From positions 1,240,001 to 1,304,000 of the forward strand of contig LR134390.1 of the NCBI GenBank assembly GCA_900637705.1: a stretch of 64,000 nucleotides of DNA. The letters run 5' to 3'. This DNA comes from Fusobacterium varium (GTDB lineage: Bacteria > Fusobacteriota > Fusobacteriia > Fusobacteriales > Fusobacteriaceae). The notes beneath the pieces were generated by a model. That model did not search any database. It saw nothing but the letters and a program-made list of their open reading frames with translations, and had not been told where the DNA came from. Shown one piece after another: positions 39,212 to 47,368 of the stretch (position 1 is its first letter; each line of letters starts with the position of its first letter). The translations under genes were made by a program, and so were the position numbers.

Positions 39212-39242
39212 TTGACTTACACTATACTCTAAGGTGTATAAT
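39212..39242 (+). promoter_or_regulatory. MerR-type promoter (19-bp spacer with dyad) of nfnAB
   Basis: TTGACT (39212-39217) and TATAAT (39237-39242) are separated by 19 bases rather than 17. The spacer holds the dyad CTTACACTATACTCTAAG (39216-39233), symmetrical in 14 of 18 positions and very close to the CTTAGAGTATACTCTAAG-like operators of MerR-family activators. Such overlong promoters are switched on by a twisting MerR protein. No MerR gene lies in the window. Confidence 0.6.
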
Positions 39243-39277
39243 AATAAAATATAAATGTGATAAGGAAGGGAATTTAA

Positions 39278-41545
39278 ATGTATAAAATAGTAGAAAAGAA
39301 ATGGCTTACTCCAATAATTTGCTATATGGATATAGAAGCTCCTGATTTAGCTGCATCAGCTCAGCCAGGACAGTTTCTCATTATTAGGACAGATGACAAA
39401 GGGGAACGTATCCCATTAACAATATGTGACTATGATAGAAAGAAGGGTACTGTGACTATTGTTTTTCAAGTACTAGGAGAGAGTACAAGAAAGATGGGAG
39501 AATTTAAAGAAGGAGAATATTTTGCTGATGTGACAGGACCTCTTGGTCAGCCAAGCGAACTTATTCATATAGATATAGAAAATTTGAAAAAGAAGAACTA
39601 TCTCTTCGTAGCTGGTGGAGTTGGAACAGCACCAGTGTATCCACAGGTAAAATGGTTGAAAGAAAATGGAATAGATGTTGATGTAATAATAGGTACAAGG
39701 AGCAGAGATACTTTAATATTTGAAGATGAAATGAAAGCTGTATCAGGAAATCTCTTTGTTTGTACAGATGATGGAACATATGGAAGAAAAGGAATGGTTA
39801 CAGATGTAATAGATGATCTTTTGAAAGAGGGAAAGCATTATGATCATGCAGTTATAATTGGTCCTATGATAATGATGAAGTTTGCTTCTAAAAAATGCAG
39901 AGAAAACAATATTCCAAATACTGTAAGTTTGAATCCTCTTATGGTTGATGGAACTGGAATGTGTGGTGCCTGCAGAGTTACTATAGACGGGAAAGTAAAA
40001 TTTGCTTGTGTAGATGGTCCTGAATTTGATGGAGATCAGGTAAATTTTGATGAAGCTATGAGAAGACAGACTATGTATAAGACAGAAGAAGGAAGAAATA
40101 TACTTATGATAGAAGATGGGGAAACTCATCATAATCCAGCCTGTCCTAATCACGAGATAATAGTGGATAAAAAGAAAAGAGTACCTGTAAGAGAGCAAGA
40201 ACCTGATGTAAGAAATAAAAACTTTGAGGAAGTATGCTATGGATATAATCTGGAAGAAGCTCAAGCAGAAGCAGCAAGATGTCTTAATTGTAAAAATCCA
40301 TTATGTGTACAAGGTTGTCCTGTATCAATAGATATACCAGCTTTTATTCAAAAAATAAAAGAAGGAGATATGAAAGAAGCAGGAAAAATAATAGCAAAAT
40401 ATTCTAATCTTCCAGCAGTGTGTGGAAGGGTATGTCCTCAGGAAACTCAATGTGAAGGAAAATGTATATTGGGAATAAAAGGAGAGGCAGTATCAATTGG
40501 AAAATTGGAAAGATTTGTGGGAGATTGGGTAATAGAAAATGGCATAGAATTTGAGATAAAAGAGAAGAATAATAAAAAAGTTGCAGTTATAGGAGGAGGT
40601 CCAGCAGGATTAACAGCAGCTGGTGATTTAGCTAAAATGGGATATGATGTAACTATATATGAAGCTCTTCATAAACTGGGAGGAGTACTTAGCTATGGAA
40701 TACCAGAATTTAGACTTCCCAAGGAAAAAGTAGTTGACAAAGAGATAGAAAATCTATATAAGCTAGGAGTAAAAGTAGTAACTAATGCAATAGTAGGGAG
40801 AACTTTTACAATAGATGAACTTTTAGATAAAAAAGGATATTCAGCTGTATTTATAGGAAGTGGTGCAGGACTTCCTAGATTTATGAATATACCAGGAGAA
40901 AACTATAATGGTGTAATATCAGCAAATGAATTCCTTACAAGAGTAAATCTTATGAGAGCTAATAAATCTGATTATGCAACACCTATAAAAATAGGAAAGA
41001 GAGTAATAGTAGTAGGTGGAGGAAATGTTGCTATGGATGCTGCAAGAACAGCCAAAAGACTTGGAGCAGAAACAACAGTTGTATACAGAAGAGGGGAAGC
41101 AGAACTTCCAGCCAGAAGAGAAGAAGTAGAGCATGCAAAAGAGGAAGGAATCAAGTTCCATTTTCTAGTATCTCCTACTGAAATAATTGGAGATGAAAAA
41201 GGTTGGGTAAAAGAGATAAAATGTATAAGAATGGAGCTAGGAGAACCAGACGAAAGTGGAAGAGCGAAATTCTCTCCAATAGAGAACAGTGAATTTATAA
41301 TAGAGGGAGAAACAGTAATAATGTCACTGGGAACATCACCTAATCCTTTGATAGCTTCAACAACAGAAAATCTAAAAATAAATAGATGGAAGGGAATAGA
41401 AGCAGATGAGGAAACAGGAAGAACATCTAGAGAGGGAGTATTTGCAGGAGGAGATGCAGTAACAGGAGCAGCAACAGTGATTCTTGCAATGGAAGCAGGA
41501 AAAAAAGCAGCAGTAGAAATAGATAATTATTTAAAGAATAAATAA
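39278..41545 (+). CDS. nfnAB: fused NfnAB: NADH-dependent reduced ferredoxin:NADP+ oxidoreductase
   Basis: A single 755-residue chain that joins the two Nfn subunits. Residues ~1-280 are the NfnA/PyrK-like FAD and NAD-binding module with a [2Fe-2S] site in TGMCGACRV (Cys near 229-232). Residues ~300-755 are the NfnB/GltD-like module, with Cys motifs CLNCKNPLCVQGCP (~335) and CGRVCPQETQCEGKC (~386), an FAD-binding GGGPAGLTAAGDLA (~440) and NADP-binding VVGGGNVAMDAARTA (~577). Nfn confurcates electrons from NADH and reduced ferredoxin to NADP+. The fusion itself is known in several anaerobes, but the activity of this chain is inferred. It is expressed from a MerR-type promoter and has its own terminator. 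Confidence 0.88.
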   Translation: MYKIVEKKWLTPIICYMDIEAPDLAASAQPGQFLIIRTDDKGERIPLTICDYDRKKGTVTIVFQVLGESTRKMGEFKEGEYFADVTGPLGQPSELIHIDIENLKKKNYLFVAGGVGTAPVYPQVKWLKENGIDVDVIIGTRSRDTLIFEDEMKAVSGNLFVCTDDGTYGRKGMVTDVIDDLLKEGKHYDHAVIIGPMIMMKFASKKCRENNIPNTVSLNPLMVDGTGMCGACRVTIDGKVKFACVDGPEFDGDQVNFDEAMRRQTMYKTEEGRNILMIEDGETHHNPACPNHEIIVDKKKRVPVREQEPDVRNKNFEEVCYGYNLEEAQAEAARCLNCKNPLCVQGCPVSIDIPAFIQKIKEGDMKEAGKIIAKYSNLPAVCGRVCPQETQCEGKCILGIKGEAVSIGKLERFVGDWVIENGIEFEIKEKNNKKVAVIGGGPAGLTAAGDLAKMGYDVTIYEALHKLGGVLSYGIPEFRLPKEKVVDKEIENLYKLGVKVVTNAIVGRTFTIDELLDKKGYSAVFIGSGAGLPRFMNIPGENYNGVISANEFLTRVNLMRANKSDYATPIKIGKRVIVVGGGNVAMDAARTAKRLGAETTVVYRRGEAELPARREEVEHAKEEGIKFHFLVSPTEIIGDEKGWVKEIKCIRMELGEPDESGRAKFSPIENSEFIIEGETVIMSLGTSPNPLIASTTENLKINRWKGIEADEETGRTSREGVFAGGDAVTGAATVILAMEAGKKAAVEIDNYLKNK

Positions 41546-41552
41546 ATTATTA

Positions 41553-41607
41553 AACCTGATGGAATATTTAATCTACATGATTTTACATTTTCATCAGGTT
41601 ATTTTTA
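41553..41607 (+). terminator. terminator of nfnAB
   Basis: AACCTGATG (41553-41561) and CATCAGGTT (41592-41600) with a 30-base loop, followed by ATTTTTAT. Confidence 0.65.
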
Positions 41608-41636
41608 TCTCTTTTAAATTTAAAAAATAAAGTTAC

Positions 41637-41665
41637 TTGACAAAATAAAGTTAAAAGAGTATTAT
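41637..41665 (+). promoter_or_regulatory. promoter of the RclA-like/HxlR operon
   Basis: TTGACA (41637-41642), 17 bases, TATTAT (41660-41665). The 18-bp repeats begin directly after the -10, so the start site falls inside them. Confidence 0.65.
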
Positions 41666-41719
41666 AAAGAAAAAAGAAATAGTAAAGAAAAAAGAAATAG
41701 TAAAGAAAAAAGAAATAAT
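41666..41719 (+). repeat. 18-bp tandem repeat, three copies, in the 5' leader
   Basis: Unit AAAGAAAAAAGAAATAGT. Copies at 41666-41683 and 41684-41701 are identical; the third (41702-41719) differs at one base, and a decayed fourth begin follows. The array spans the expected transcription start and ends about 40 bases before the start codon. Confidence 0.85.
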
Positions 41720-41760
41720 AAAGATAATAGAGAAAACTATAGATTAGGGAGGTTGTTGAA

Positions 41761-43119
41761 ATGAAAAATTATGATGCAATTGTAATAGGATTTGGAAAAG
41801 GTGGTAAAACTTTGGCTGGAGAAATGGCAAATCATGGTTGGAAGGTTGCTGTTGTGGAAAAGTCAGATAAAATGTATGGAGGAACTTGCATAAATGTAGG
41901 GTGTATCCCCACAAAATATCTCATAATAGAAGCTGGAAAAAATAAGTTTAAAAAATTAAATTCTATTGAAGAATATGCAGAAGTATATAGAAATACAATA
42001 GAAAAAAAGAATGAGTTAATTTCTCTTTTTAGAAAGAAAAACTATGACAACCTTAATGATAGAGAAAATATTGATATATATACTGGTGAAGGTTCTTTTG
42101 TAAATGAAAAAGTAATAGAAATAAAATTAAAAGATGAAATTATTCAAATAAAAGGAGAAAGAATATTTATAAACACAGGAGCAGAAACTGTTATTCCTCC
42201 TATAAAAGGATTAAAAGAAAATAAGTATGTATATGACAGTGAAGCTATAATGCAATTAAAAGAACTGCCTAATAAACTAGTTATAATAGGTGGAGGATAT
42301 ATTGGGTTGGAGTATGCAGACATGTATAATAATTTTGGGTCTGAAGTAATTGTTTTAGAAGGAAGTCCTTTATTCATACCACGTGAAGACAGGGAAATAG
42401 CAGATGAAATACAGAAAGTTATGGAAAGAAAGGGTATAAAATTTGTCTTAGGAGCAAAGGTAACAGAGGTGCAAGAAAATAAAGTTAGATATGAAAAAGA
42501 CGGAGAGATTAAAACAATAGATGGTGATGCTATTCTTGTTGCTGTAGGAAGAAAACCTAATATAGAAGGATTAAAACTGGAAAATGCAGGTATAAAAACT
42601 ACTGAAAGAGGAGCAGTATTAGTTGATGATAATCTTCATACATCTGTAGATAAAATTTGGGCTATGGGAGATGTTCATGGAGGATTACAATTTACATATA
42701 CTTCTCTTGATGACTATCGTATAATCCGTAGTGAACTTTTTGGGGATAAGAAATATTCTTTAAAGGAAAGAGGACCAGTTCCATATACTGTATTTATTGA
42801 ACCACAGTTTTCAAGAGTGGGAATGACAGAAGAAGAGGCAGTTCAAAAAGGATATAAAGTTAAAACTTCAAAGATGCCTGCAGCAAATCCAAGAATGAAA
42901 ATATCAGGTGAAACTGATGGGCTTTTAAAAGCTGTTGTAGATGCAGAAACTGGAAAAATATTAGGAGCATCATTATTTTTTGCTCAGTCAGGGGAAGTTA
43001 TAAATAATATAAGACTTGCAATGATGGCAGATAAAGATTATACTTTTTTAAGAGATGGGATTTTTACACACCCTACAATGAGTGAAACATTGAATGATCT
43101 TTTTGGGCAGATAAAGTAA
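41761..43119 (+). CDS. RclA/MerA-like flavoprotein disulfide reductase
   Basis: FAD-dependent pyridine nucleotide-disulfide oxidoreductase, 452 aa. The N-terminal FAD-binding VIGFGKGGKTLAGEMA is followed by the redox-active disulfide GGTCINVGCIPTK (Cys near 43 and 48). The NAD(P)-binding VIIGGGYIGLEYADMY lies near residue 175, and the C-terminal dimer domain holds the HPTMSE pair near residue 440. Its closest named relatives are RclA (reactive-chlorine resistance, copper reductase) and hypothiocyanous acid reductases rather than lipoamide dehydrogenase. The HxlR regulator immediately downstream fits an oxidant-responsive pair. Start has GGGAGG upstream. Confidence 0.85.
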   Translation: MKNYDAIVIGFGKGGKTLAGEMANHGWKVAVVEKSDKMYGGTCINVGCIPTKYLIIEAGKNKFKKLNSIEEYAEVYRNTIEKKNELISLFRKKNYDNLNDRENIDIYTGEGSFVNEKVIEIKLKDEIIQIKGERIFINTGAETVIPPIKGLKENKYVYDSEAIMQLKELPNKLVIIGGGYIGLEYADMYNNFGSEVIVLEGSPLFIPREDREIADEIQKVMERKGIKFVLGAKVTEVQENKVRYEKDGEIKTIDGDAILVAVGRKPNIEGLKLENAGIKTTERGAVLVDDNLHTSVDKIWAMGDVHGGLQFTYTSLDDYRIIRSELFGDKKYSLKERGPVPYTVFIEPQFSRVGMTEEEAVQKGYKVKTSKMPAANPRMKISGETDGLLKAVVDAETGKILGASLFFAQSGEVINNIRLAMMADKDYTFLRDGIFTHPTMSETLNDLFGQIK

Positions 43120-43132
43120 AGAAGGAGAAAGA

Positions 43133-43564
43133 ATGAAAAATCAGTATGAATTACCATGTAATATAGCACAGACATTGAACGTAATAGGAGATAAATGGAC
43201 TCTTCTGATTGTTCATGAAATAATGCTTGGGGATAAGAGTTACAATGAACTTTTGAATAAATTAAAAGGAATAGCATCTAATCTTTTGTCTACTCGATTA
43301 AAATCTTTAGAGGAAGATGGAATAATCAAAGGAGAACTATATCAGGCACATCCACCAAGATACAAGTATACTTTAACAGAAAAAGGAAGGGATCTTCAAG
43401 ATGTATTTAATAGTATAATTCTTTGGGGAAGCAGACATTTAAATAAATGTTATAAAAAACTTGTAGCTAAGAAAAGTGGACATAAAGTAGAAATTAAATA
43501 TTATCTTCCTGAAACAAAAGAATTGTTGAATAGAGAAGAGGTTGAAGCAAGAGAAATATGTTAA
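43133..43564 (+). CDS. HxlR family winged-helix regulator (probable thiol sensor)
   Basis: A 143-residue dimeric winged-helix protein. The family core is clear: the N-terminal LPCNIAQTLNVIGDKWTLLI, the recognition region YNELLNKLKGIASNLLSTRL, and the wing KYTLTEKG. The single Cys at residue 9 lies where YodB, HypR and CatR have their redox-sensing Cys, so disulfide or S-thiolation control is likely (inference). It starts 13 bases after the RclA-like gene with AAGGAGAAAG, so the two are one operon, presumably autoregulated. Confidence 0.87.
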   Translation: MKNQYELPCNIAQTLNVIGDKWTLLIVHEIMLGDKSYNELLNKLKGIASNLLSTRLKSLEEDGIIKGELYQAHPPRYKYTLTEKGRDLQDVFNSIILWGSRHLNKCYKKLVAKKSGHKVEIKYYLPETKELLNREEVEAREIC

Positions 43565-43745
43565 AAATTTGATTATTTCAAAATCTTTTTAATAAAAATT
43601 ACTTGTTAAATAGTTAAGAAGCTGTCACATTATTCTCAAATACTAAATTTAAAGTTTGAAAATTTTTATTAGTACATAAAAAGAAGGAGATATTGCATTA
43701 AAGAGGGAGTATCATAATTCAAACAAAAGAAAATAAAATTTCATC

Positions 43746-43774
43746 TTGACTTTGAAATGAAAATAATGTATCAT
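43746..43774 (+). promoter_or_regulatory. possible promoter ahead of the AGCS symporter
   Basis: TTGACT (43746-43751), 17 bases, TATCAT (43769-43774). Transcription from here would begin right at the hairpin 43786-43813. Alternatively the pair is fortuitous and the symporter has another promoter. Confidence 0.35.
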
Positions 43775-43785
43775 AAATAAATCTT

Positions 43786-43815
43786 AAAAGTCCTATAGTT
43801 ATATAGGACTTTTAT
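43786..43815 (+). terminator. hairpin: terminator of the RclA-like operon or 5' leader element
   Basis: AAAAGTCCTATA and TATAGGACTTTT form a perfect 12-bp stem with a four-base loop, followed by only ATTATAG. It lies about 220 bases after the HxlR gene and 42 before the AGCS gene. Confidence 0.6.
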
Positions 43816-43854
43816 TATAGCACTATTGAAATTCTTAGGGAAAGAGGAGGGAAA

Positions 43855-45207
43855 ATGGACAGCATATTGCAGATAGTGAAGAGCATAAATAATGTTCTTT
43901 GGAGTTACTTATTGATTTTTTTACTGTGTGGAACAGGAATAATGTATACAGTAATGCTGAAGGGAGTTCAGATTACTAGATTTATGGACAGTGTTAGAAA
44001 AGTATTTCACAGAGGTTCAAGAAAAGGCAAAGCCGACTCCCAAGGAATGAATTCCTTTCAATCTCTGGCTACAGCTGTAGCAGCACAGGTTGGAACAGGA
44101 AATCTGGCTGGAGCAGCTACTGCTATAGCAGCAGGTGGACCAGGGGCTATATTCTGGATGTGGGTTACAGCTTTTTTTGGAATGGCAACTATATTTGCTG
44201 AAGCTGTTCTTGCTCAGATATATAAAGAAGATATAAATGGAGAAGTGAGAGGAGGACCAGCATTTTATATCAGTAAAGGATTAAAATGTAAAGGACTGGC
44301 AGTATTTTTTTCCATAACTATAATAATTGCTCTTGGGTTTGTAGGGAATATGGTACAGGCCAATTCTATAGGAGAGGCATTTAAGGAAGCCTTTGGTATA
44401 AATCCGATTATAATGGGAGCTATAACAGTTGTCATAGCAGGACTTATATTCAGAGGTGGAGTTAAGCAGATAGCTTCCTTCACAGAAAAAGTAGTTCCTT
44501 TTATGGCAGTATTGTATATGGTTGGAGGACTATATATACTTCTTTCTAACCTAAGTGGGACTATTCACGGGATAGAAATGATATTTGTAGGAGCATTTAA
44601 CCCTAGAGCTGCCACTGGGGGACTACTAGGAGTGGGAGTAAAGCAGGCTGTAAGATATGGAGTTGCAAGAGGATTATTTTCCAATGAAGCAGGAATGGGA
44701 AGTACACCTCATGCCCATGCTATAGCTAAGGTCAGGAATCCTATAGATCAAGGTATAATTGCAATGTTTGGAGTGTTTTTTGATACATTTATAATACTTA
44801 CTATAACTGCTCTTATAATATTAGCAAATGTACCAATAGATGGAAAAATGACTGGTATATCATTGACACAATTTGCATTTAAACAAGGAATGGGACAATT
44901 GGGAACAATATTTGTAGCTGTTGCTCTTCTTTTCTTTGCTTTTTCTACTATTATAGGCTGGTATTTCTTTGGGGAAGCAAATATCAGATATCTTTTTTCC
45001 AGTAAGAAAAGTGTGGACATATATTCATATATAGTTTTAGTTTTTATATTTCTAGGCTGCCTTTTAAAGGTGGAATTAGTATGGGAACTTGCTGATATGT
45101 TCAATGGACTTATGGTCCTACCTAATATAATTGCACTTATTGGATTATCCAGTGTAGTTAAAAAAGGGCTGGAAGAATATAATAGAAGAGAAGGAGATTT
45201 TAAGTAA
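43855..45207 (+). CDS. alanine/glycine:cation symporter (AGCS family)
   Basis: Sodium-coupled importer of alanine or glycine, 450 aa with about 11 helices. The family signature is present near the N-terminus (FQSLATAVAAQVGTGNLAGAATAIAAGGPGA, residues ~65-95, quoted in part), followed by FWMWVTAFFGMAT. The second landmark is RGLFSNEAGMGSTPHAHA near residue 275. The ATG follows AGAGGAGGGAAA. Amino-acid uptake suits an amino-acid fermenter. Its substrate cannot be fixed from sequence alone. Confidence 0.9.
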   Translation: MDSILQIVKSINNVLWSYLLIFLLCGTGIMYTVMLKGVQITRFMDSVRKVFHRGSRKGKADSQGMNSFQSLATAVAAQVGTGNLAGAATAIAAGGPGAIFWMWVTAFFGMATIFAEAVLAQIYKEDINGEVRGGPAFYISKGLKCKGLAVFFSITIIIALGFVGNMVQANSIGEAFKEAFGINPIIMGAITVVIAGLIFRGGVKQIASFTEKVVPFMAVLYMVGGLYILLSNLSGTIHGIEMIFVGAFNPRAATGGLLGVGVKQAVRYGVARGLFSNEAGMGSTPHAHAIAKVRNPIDQGIIAMFGVFFDTFIILTITALIILANVPIDGKMTGISLTQFAFKQGMGQLGTIFVAVALLFFAFSTIIGWYFFGEANIRYLFSSKKSVDIYSYIVLVFIFLGCLLKVELVWELADMFNGLMVLPNIIALIGLSSVVKKGLEEYNRREGDFK

Positions 45208-45263
45208 GAAAGGACGATTTACTTTAAGAATTTTTCAATAGTGTGTAAGAATAAAATAAAAAT

Positions 45264-45292
45264 TTGACAAAATCATTTTTAAGGAATATAAT
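45264..45292 (+). promoter_or_regulatory. promoter of the thi operon
   Basis: TTGACA (45264-45269), 17 bases, TATAAT (45287-45292), about 25 bases ahead of the TPP aptamer. Confidence 0.8.
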
Positions 45293-45318
45293 CGTAAAAA
45301 AGAAAATAATAATTAAAA

Positions 45319-45400
45319 TTGCTAGGGGAGCTGAAAAGCTGAGAAGGATAAAACCTGACCCTTGGAACCTGATCTGGATAGTACCAGCGGAGGGAAGCAA
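45319..45400 (+). promoter_or_regulatory. TPP riboswitch (THI element)
   Basis: The conserved aptamer sequences are all present: P1 TTGCT/AGCAA, GGGGAGC, CTGAGA, then ACCCTTGGAACCTGATCTGG and the final GGAGGGAAGCAA. It lies 127 bases ahead of thiC and switches the thiamine genes off when thiamine diphosphate is bound. Confidence 0.97.
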
Positions 45401-45450
45401 GTTTATTTTTCAGCCTCATTGAGATTTAGTTGGCAGAAAGTAGAACAATT

Positions 45451-45486
45451 GCTCTGTACCGTTTGGTATAGGGCATTTTTTATTTT
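45451..45486 (+). terminator. riboswitch-controlled terminator ahead of thiC
   Basis: GCTCTGTACC and GGTATAGGGC pair with two G-U pairs around GTTT, followed by ATTTTTTATTTT. Its position after the aptamer makes it the expression platform. Confidence 0.8.
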
Positions 45487-45527
45487 CTGTCCTATAGCTC
45501 AGGAATAAAAACAATAGGAGGAAAAAT

Positions 45528-46805
45528 ATGTATTCTACACAAATGGAAGCAGCAAAAAAAGGTATCTTCACAAAAGAGATGGAGATAGTAGCAAGAGATG
45601 AAAATATGACAAAAGAGGAACTTATGGAAAAAATGGCTCAAGGGAGAATTGTTATACCTGCCAATATTAACCATAAAAATCTTTATCCAAGAGCAGTAGG
45701 AGAAAGAACTAAGACTAAAGTCAATGTAAATCTTGGAGTATCAGAAGATTGTTGTGATTATTGTGGGGAAATGGTAAAAGTACAGAAGGCCATTGAATAT
45801 GGAGCAGATGCAATAATGGATTTAAGTACTTTTGGAGATACTAAGAAATTTAGAAGAGAGCTTGTGGAAAAATCATCAGTTATGCTTGGAACAGTACCTA
45901 TGTATGATGCAGTTGCAAAATTGGGAAAAAATATAAAGGATATGTCTATTGAAGATCTATTTAGAGTAGTAGAGGAGCATTGTGAAGATGGAATAGATTT
46001 TCTTACTATTCATGCTGGATTAAACAGGACTTGTGTAGATAGATTAAAAAATAATAAAAGATTGACTAAAATTGTAAGCAGAGGGGGTTCTATACTTTTC
46101 CAATGGATGATGCTGAATGATAAGGAAAATCCTTTCTTTGAGCATTATGACAGACTTCTTGAGATTTGTAGAAAATATGATGTTACACTTAGTTTGGGAG
46201 ATGGGCTTAGACCTGGAAGTATTCATGATTCAACAGATGCACCTCAAATACAGGAATTGCTTATACTTGGGGAACTTACAAAGAGAGCATGGGAGAAAGA
46301 TGTACAAGTAATGATAGAGGGGCCGGGACATATACCTATGCATGAAATAGTTACAAATATGCAGCTTGAGAAAAAATTGTGCCACAATGCTCCTTTCTAT
46401 GTTCTGGGGCCTTTAGTTACAGATATTGCTCCAGGATATGACCATATTACAGCTGCTATAGGGGGAGCTATTGCAGCATCTTCAGGAGCTGACTTTCTTT
46501 GTTATGTAACACCAGCAGAACATTTAAGACTGCCTACTCTTGAGGATATGAAAGAAGGAATAATGGCATCTAGAATAGCAGGACATGCTGCTGATATAGC
46601 AAAGGGGTTGAAAGGTGCTGTAGAATGGGATCATAGAATGAGTAAATTCAGAGGAGAACTTAATTGGAAGGGAATGTTTGCAGAATGTATAGACCCTGAG
46701 AAAGCAGAAGCATATAGGGCGTCCTCTGCTCCTATTGAAGAGGAAGTATGTACTATGTGTGGAGATTTATGTCCAATGAAAAGATGCAATGAAATATTAG
46801 ACTAA
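45528..46805 (+). CDS. thiC: phosphomethylpyrimidine synthase
   Basis: Radical SAM-type enzyme that rearranges aminoimidazole ribotide to HMP-P, the pyrimidine of thiamine. The 425-residue product lacks the N-terminal extension of proteobacterial ThiC, as in anaerobes and cyanobacteria. Conserved segments are [26 protein letters not shown] and [11 protein letters not shown]. The [4Fe-4S] ligands sit at the C-terminus in [13 protein letters not shown]. It is the first gene after the riboswitch. An AGGAGG site precedes the ATG. Confidence 0.96.
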   Translation: MYSTQMEAAKKGIFTKEMEIVARDENMTKEELMEKMAQGRIVIPANINHKNLYPRAVGERTKTKVNVNLGVSEDCCDYCGEMVKVQKAIEYGADAIMDLSTFGDTKKFRRELVEKSSVMLGTVPMYDAVAKLGKNIKDMSIEDLFRVVEEHCEDGIDFLTIHAGLNRTCVDRLKNNKRLTKIVSRGGSILFQWMMLNDKENPFFEHYDRLLEICRKYDVTLSLGDGLRPGSIHDSTDAPQIQELLILGELTKRAWEKDVQVMIEGPGHIPMHEIVTNMQLEKKLCHNAPFYVLGPLVTDIAPGYDHITAAIGGAIAASSGADFLCYVTPAEHLRLPTLEDMKEGIMASRIAGHAADIAKGLKGAVEWDHRMSKFRGELNWKGMFAECIDPEKAEAYRASSAPIEEEVCTMCGDLCPMKRCNEILD

Positions 46806-46822
46806 AGATAGAAAGGAAGAAT

Positions 46823-47034
46823 ATGAATATAATTTTAAATGGAAAAAATTATTCATTAGAAGAAAATTTTACTGTTCAGAAACTTCTTAAAAAATTAGAG
46901 GAGGACTGGTCATTAGATCTCAGTGGAGCAGTTGTTCTTGTAAATGATGAAATAGTAAAAAAGATAGATGGGAAGAAAGTAAAATATTTGAAAATGCAGA
47001 AATAGAAGTGCTTTCTTTTGTATCTGGGGGATAG
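46823..47034 (+). CDS. thiS: sulfur carrier protein ThiS (one frameshift)
   Basis: Ubiquitin-like carrier that delivers sulfur to the thiazole. As written the frame ends early, but one A added to the six-A run at 46957-46962 gives a ~70-residue protein whose C-terminus is ...EVLSFVSGG. That diglycine tail is adenylated by ThiF and converted to a thiocarboxylate, so its recovery strongly supports a sequencing error. The N-terminus MNIILNGKNYSLEENFTVQ is typical. It lies 17 bases after thiC. Confidence 0.9.
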
Positions 47035-47368
47035 TTGTAATAATGTTTAAAAAAAATCTTAATATTAAATGTAAATAAGATACTTATATTTCAAAATATT
47101 TATGTAATTTATTATTAGAAGTATAATTTTAGAGCTTTTTAATGGAAAGATTTGTATTTAATTTTATTTATAAAACATAAAAGAATAAATGATTAGCTTC
47201 TAATATAGTAATTCTGTTAATCAGAGATATCTTATTTCTGATTAGCAGAAAGATATTATAAATTAATTTATGCTTTGTTTATTTTAATTAACTATAGAAA
47301 TCTTTCTGAAGTTTTAAAACTTAATCTAATTTTTATTTTACATATATTGAATAGAAAAGGAAGGTAAA
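47035..47368 (+). other. 334-base gap inside the thi cluster with a stem-loop
   Basis: No gene is seen between thiS and thiG. The main structure is the stem-loop TCTGTTAATCAGA/TCTGATTAGCAGA (about 47211-47252), 12 of 13 pairs, without a T run after it. It may be a processing or stability element, or mark a second transcription start for thiGHFE. No second TPP aptamer was found here. Confidence 0.5.

Noticed and set aside
39743-40264. Antisense open frame of 173 codons opposite nfnAB
   Set aside because: Low-complexity Ile/Ser/Tyr-rich product with no ribosome binding site, lying fully within a motif-rich sense gene.
41666-41719. Possible small CRISPR array
   Set aside because: The 18-bp units are head-to-tail with no spacers and there are no cas genes.
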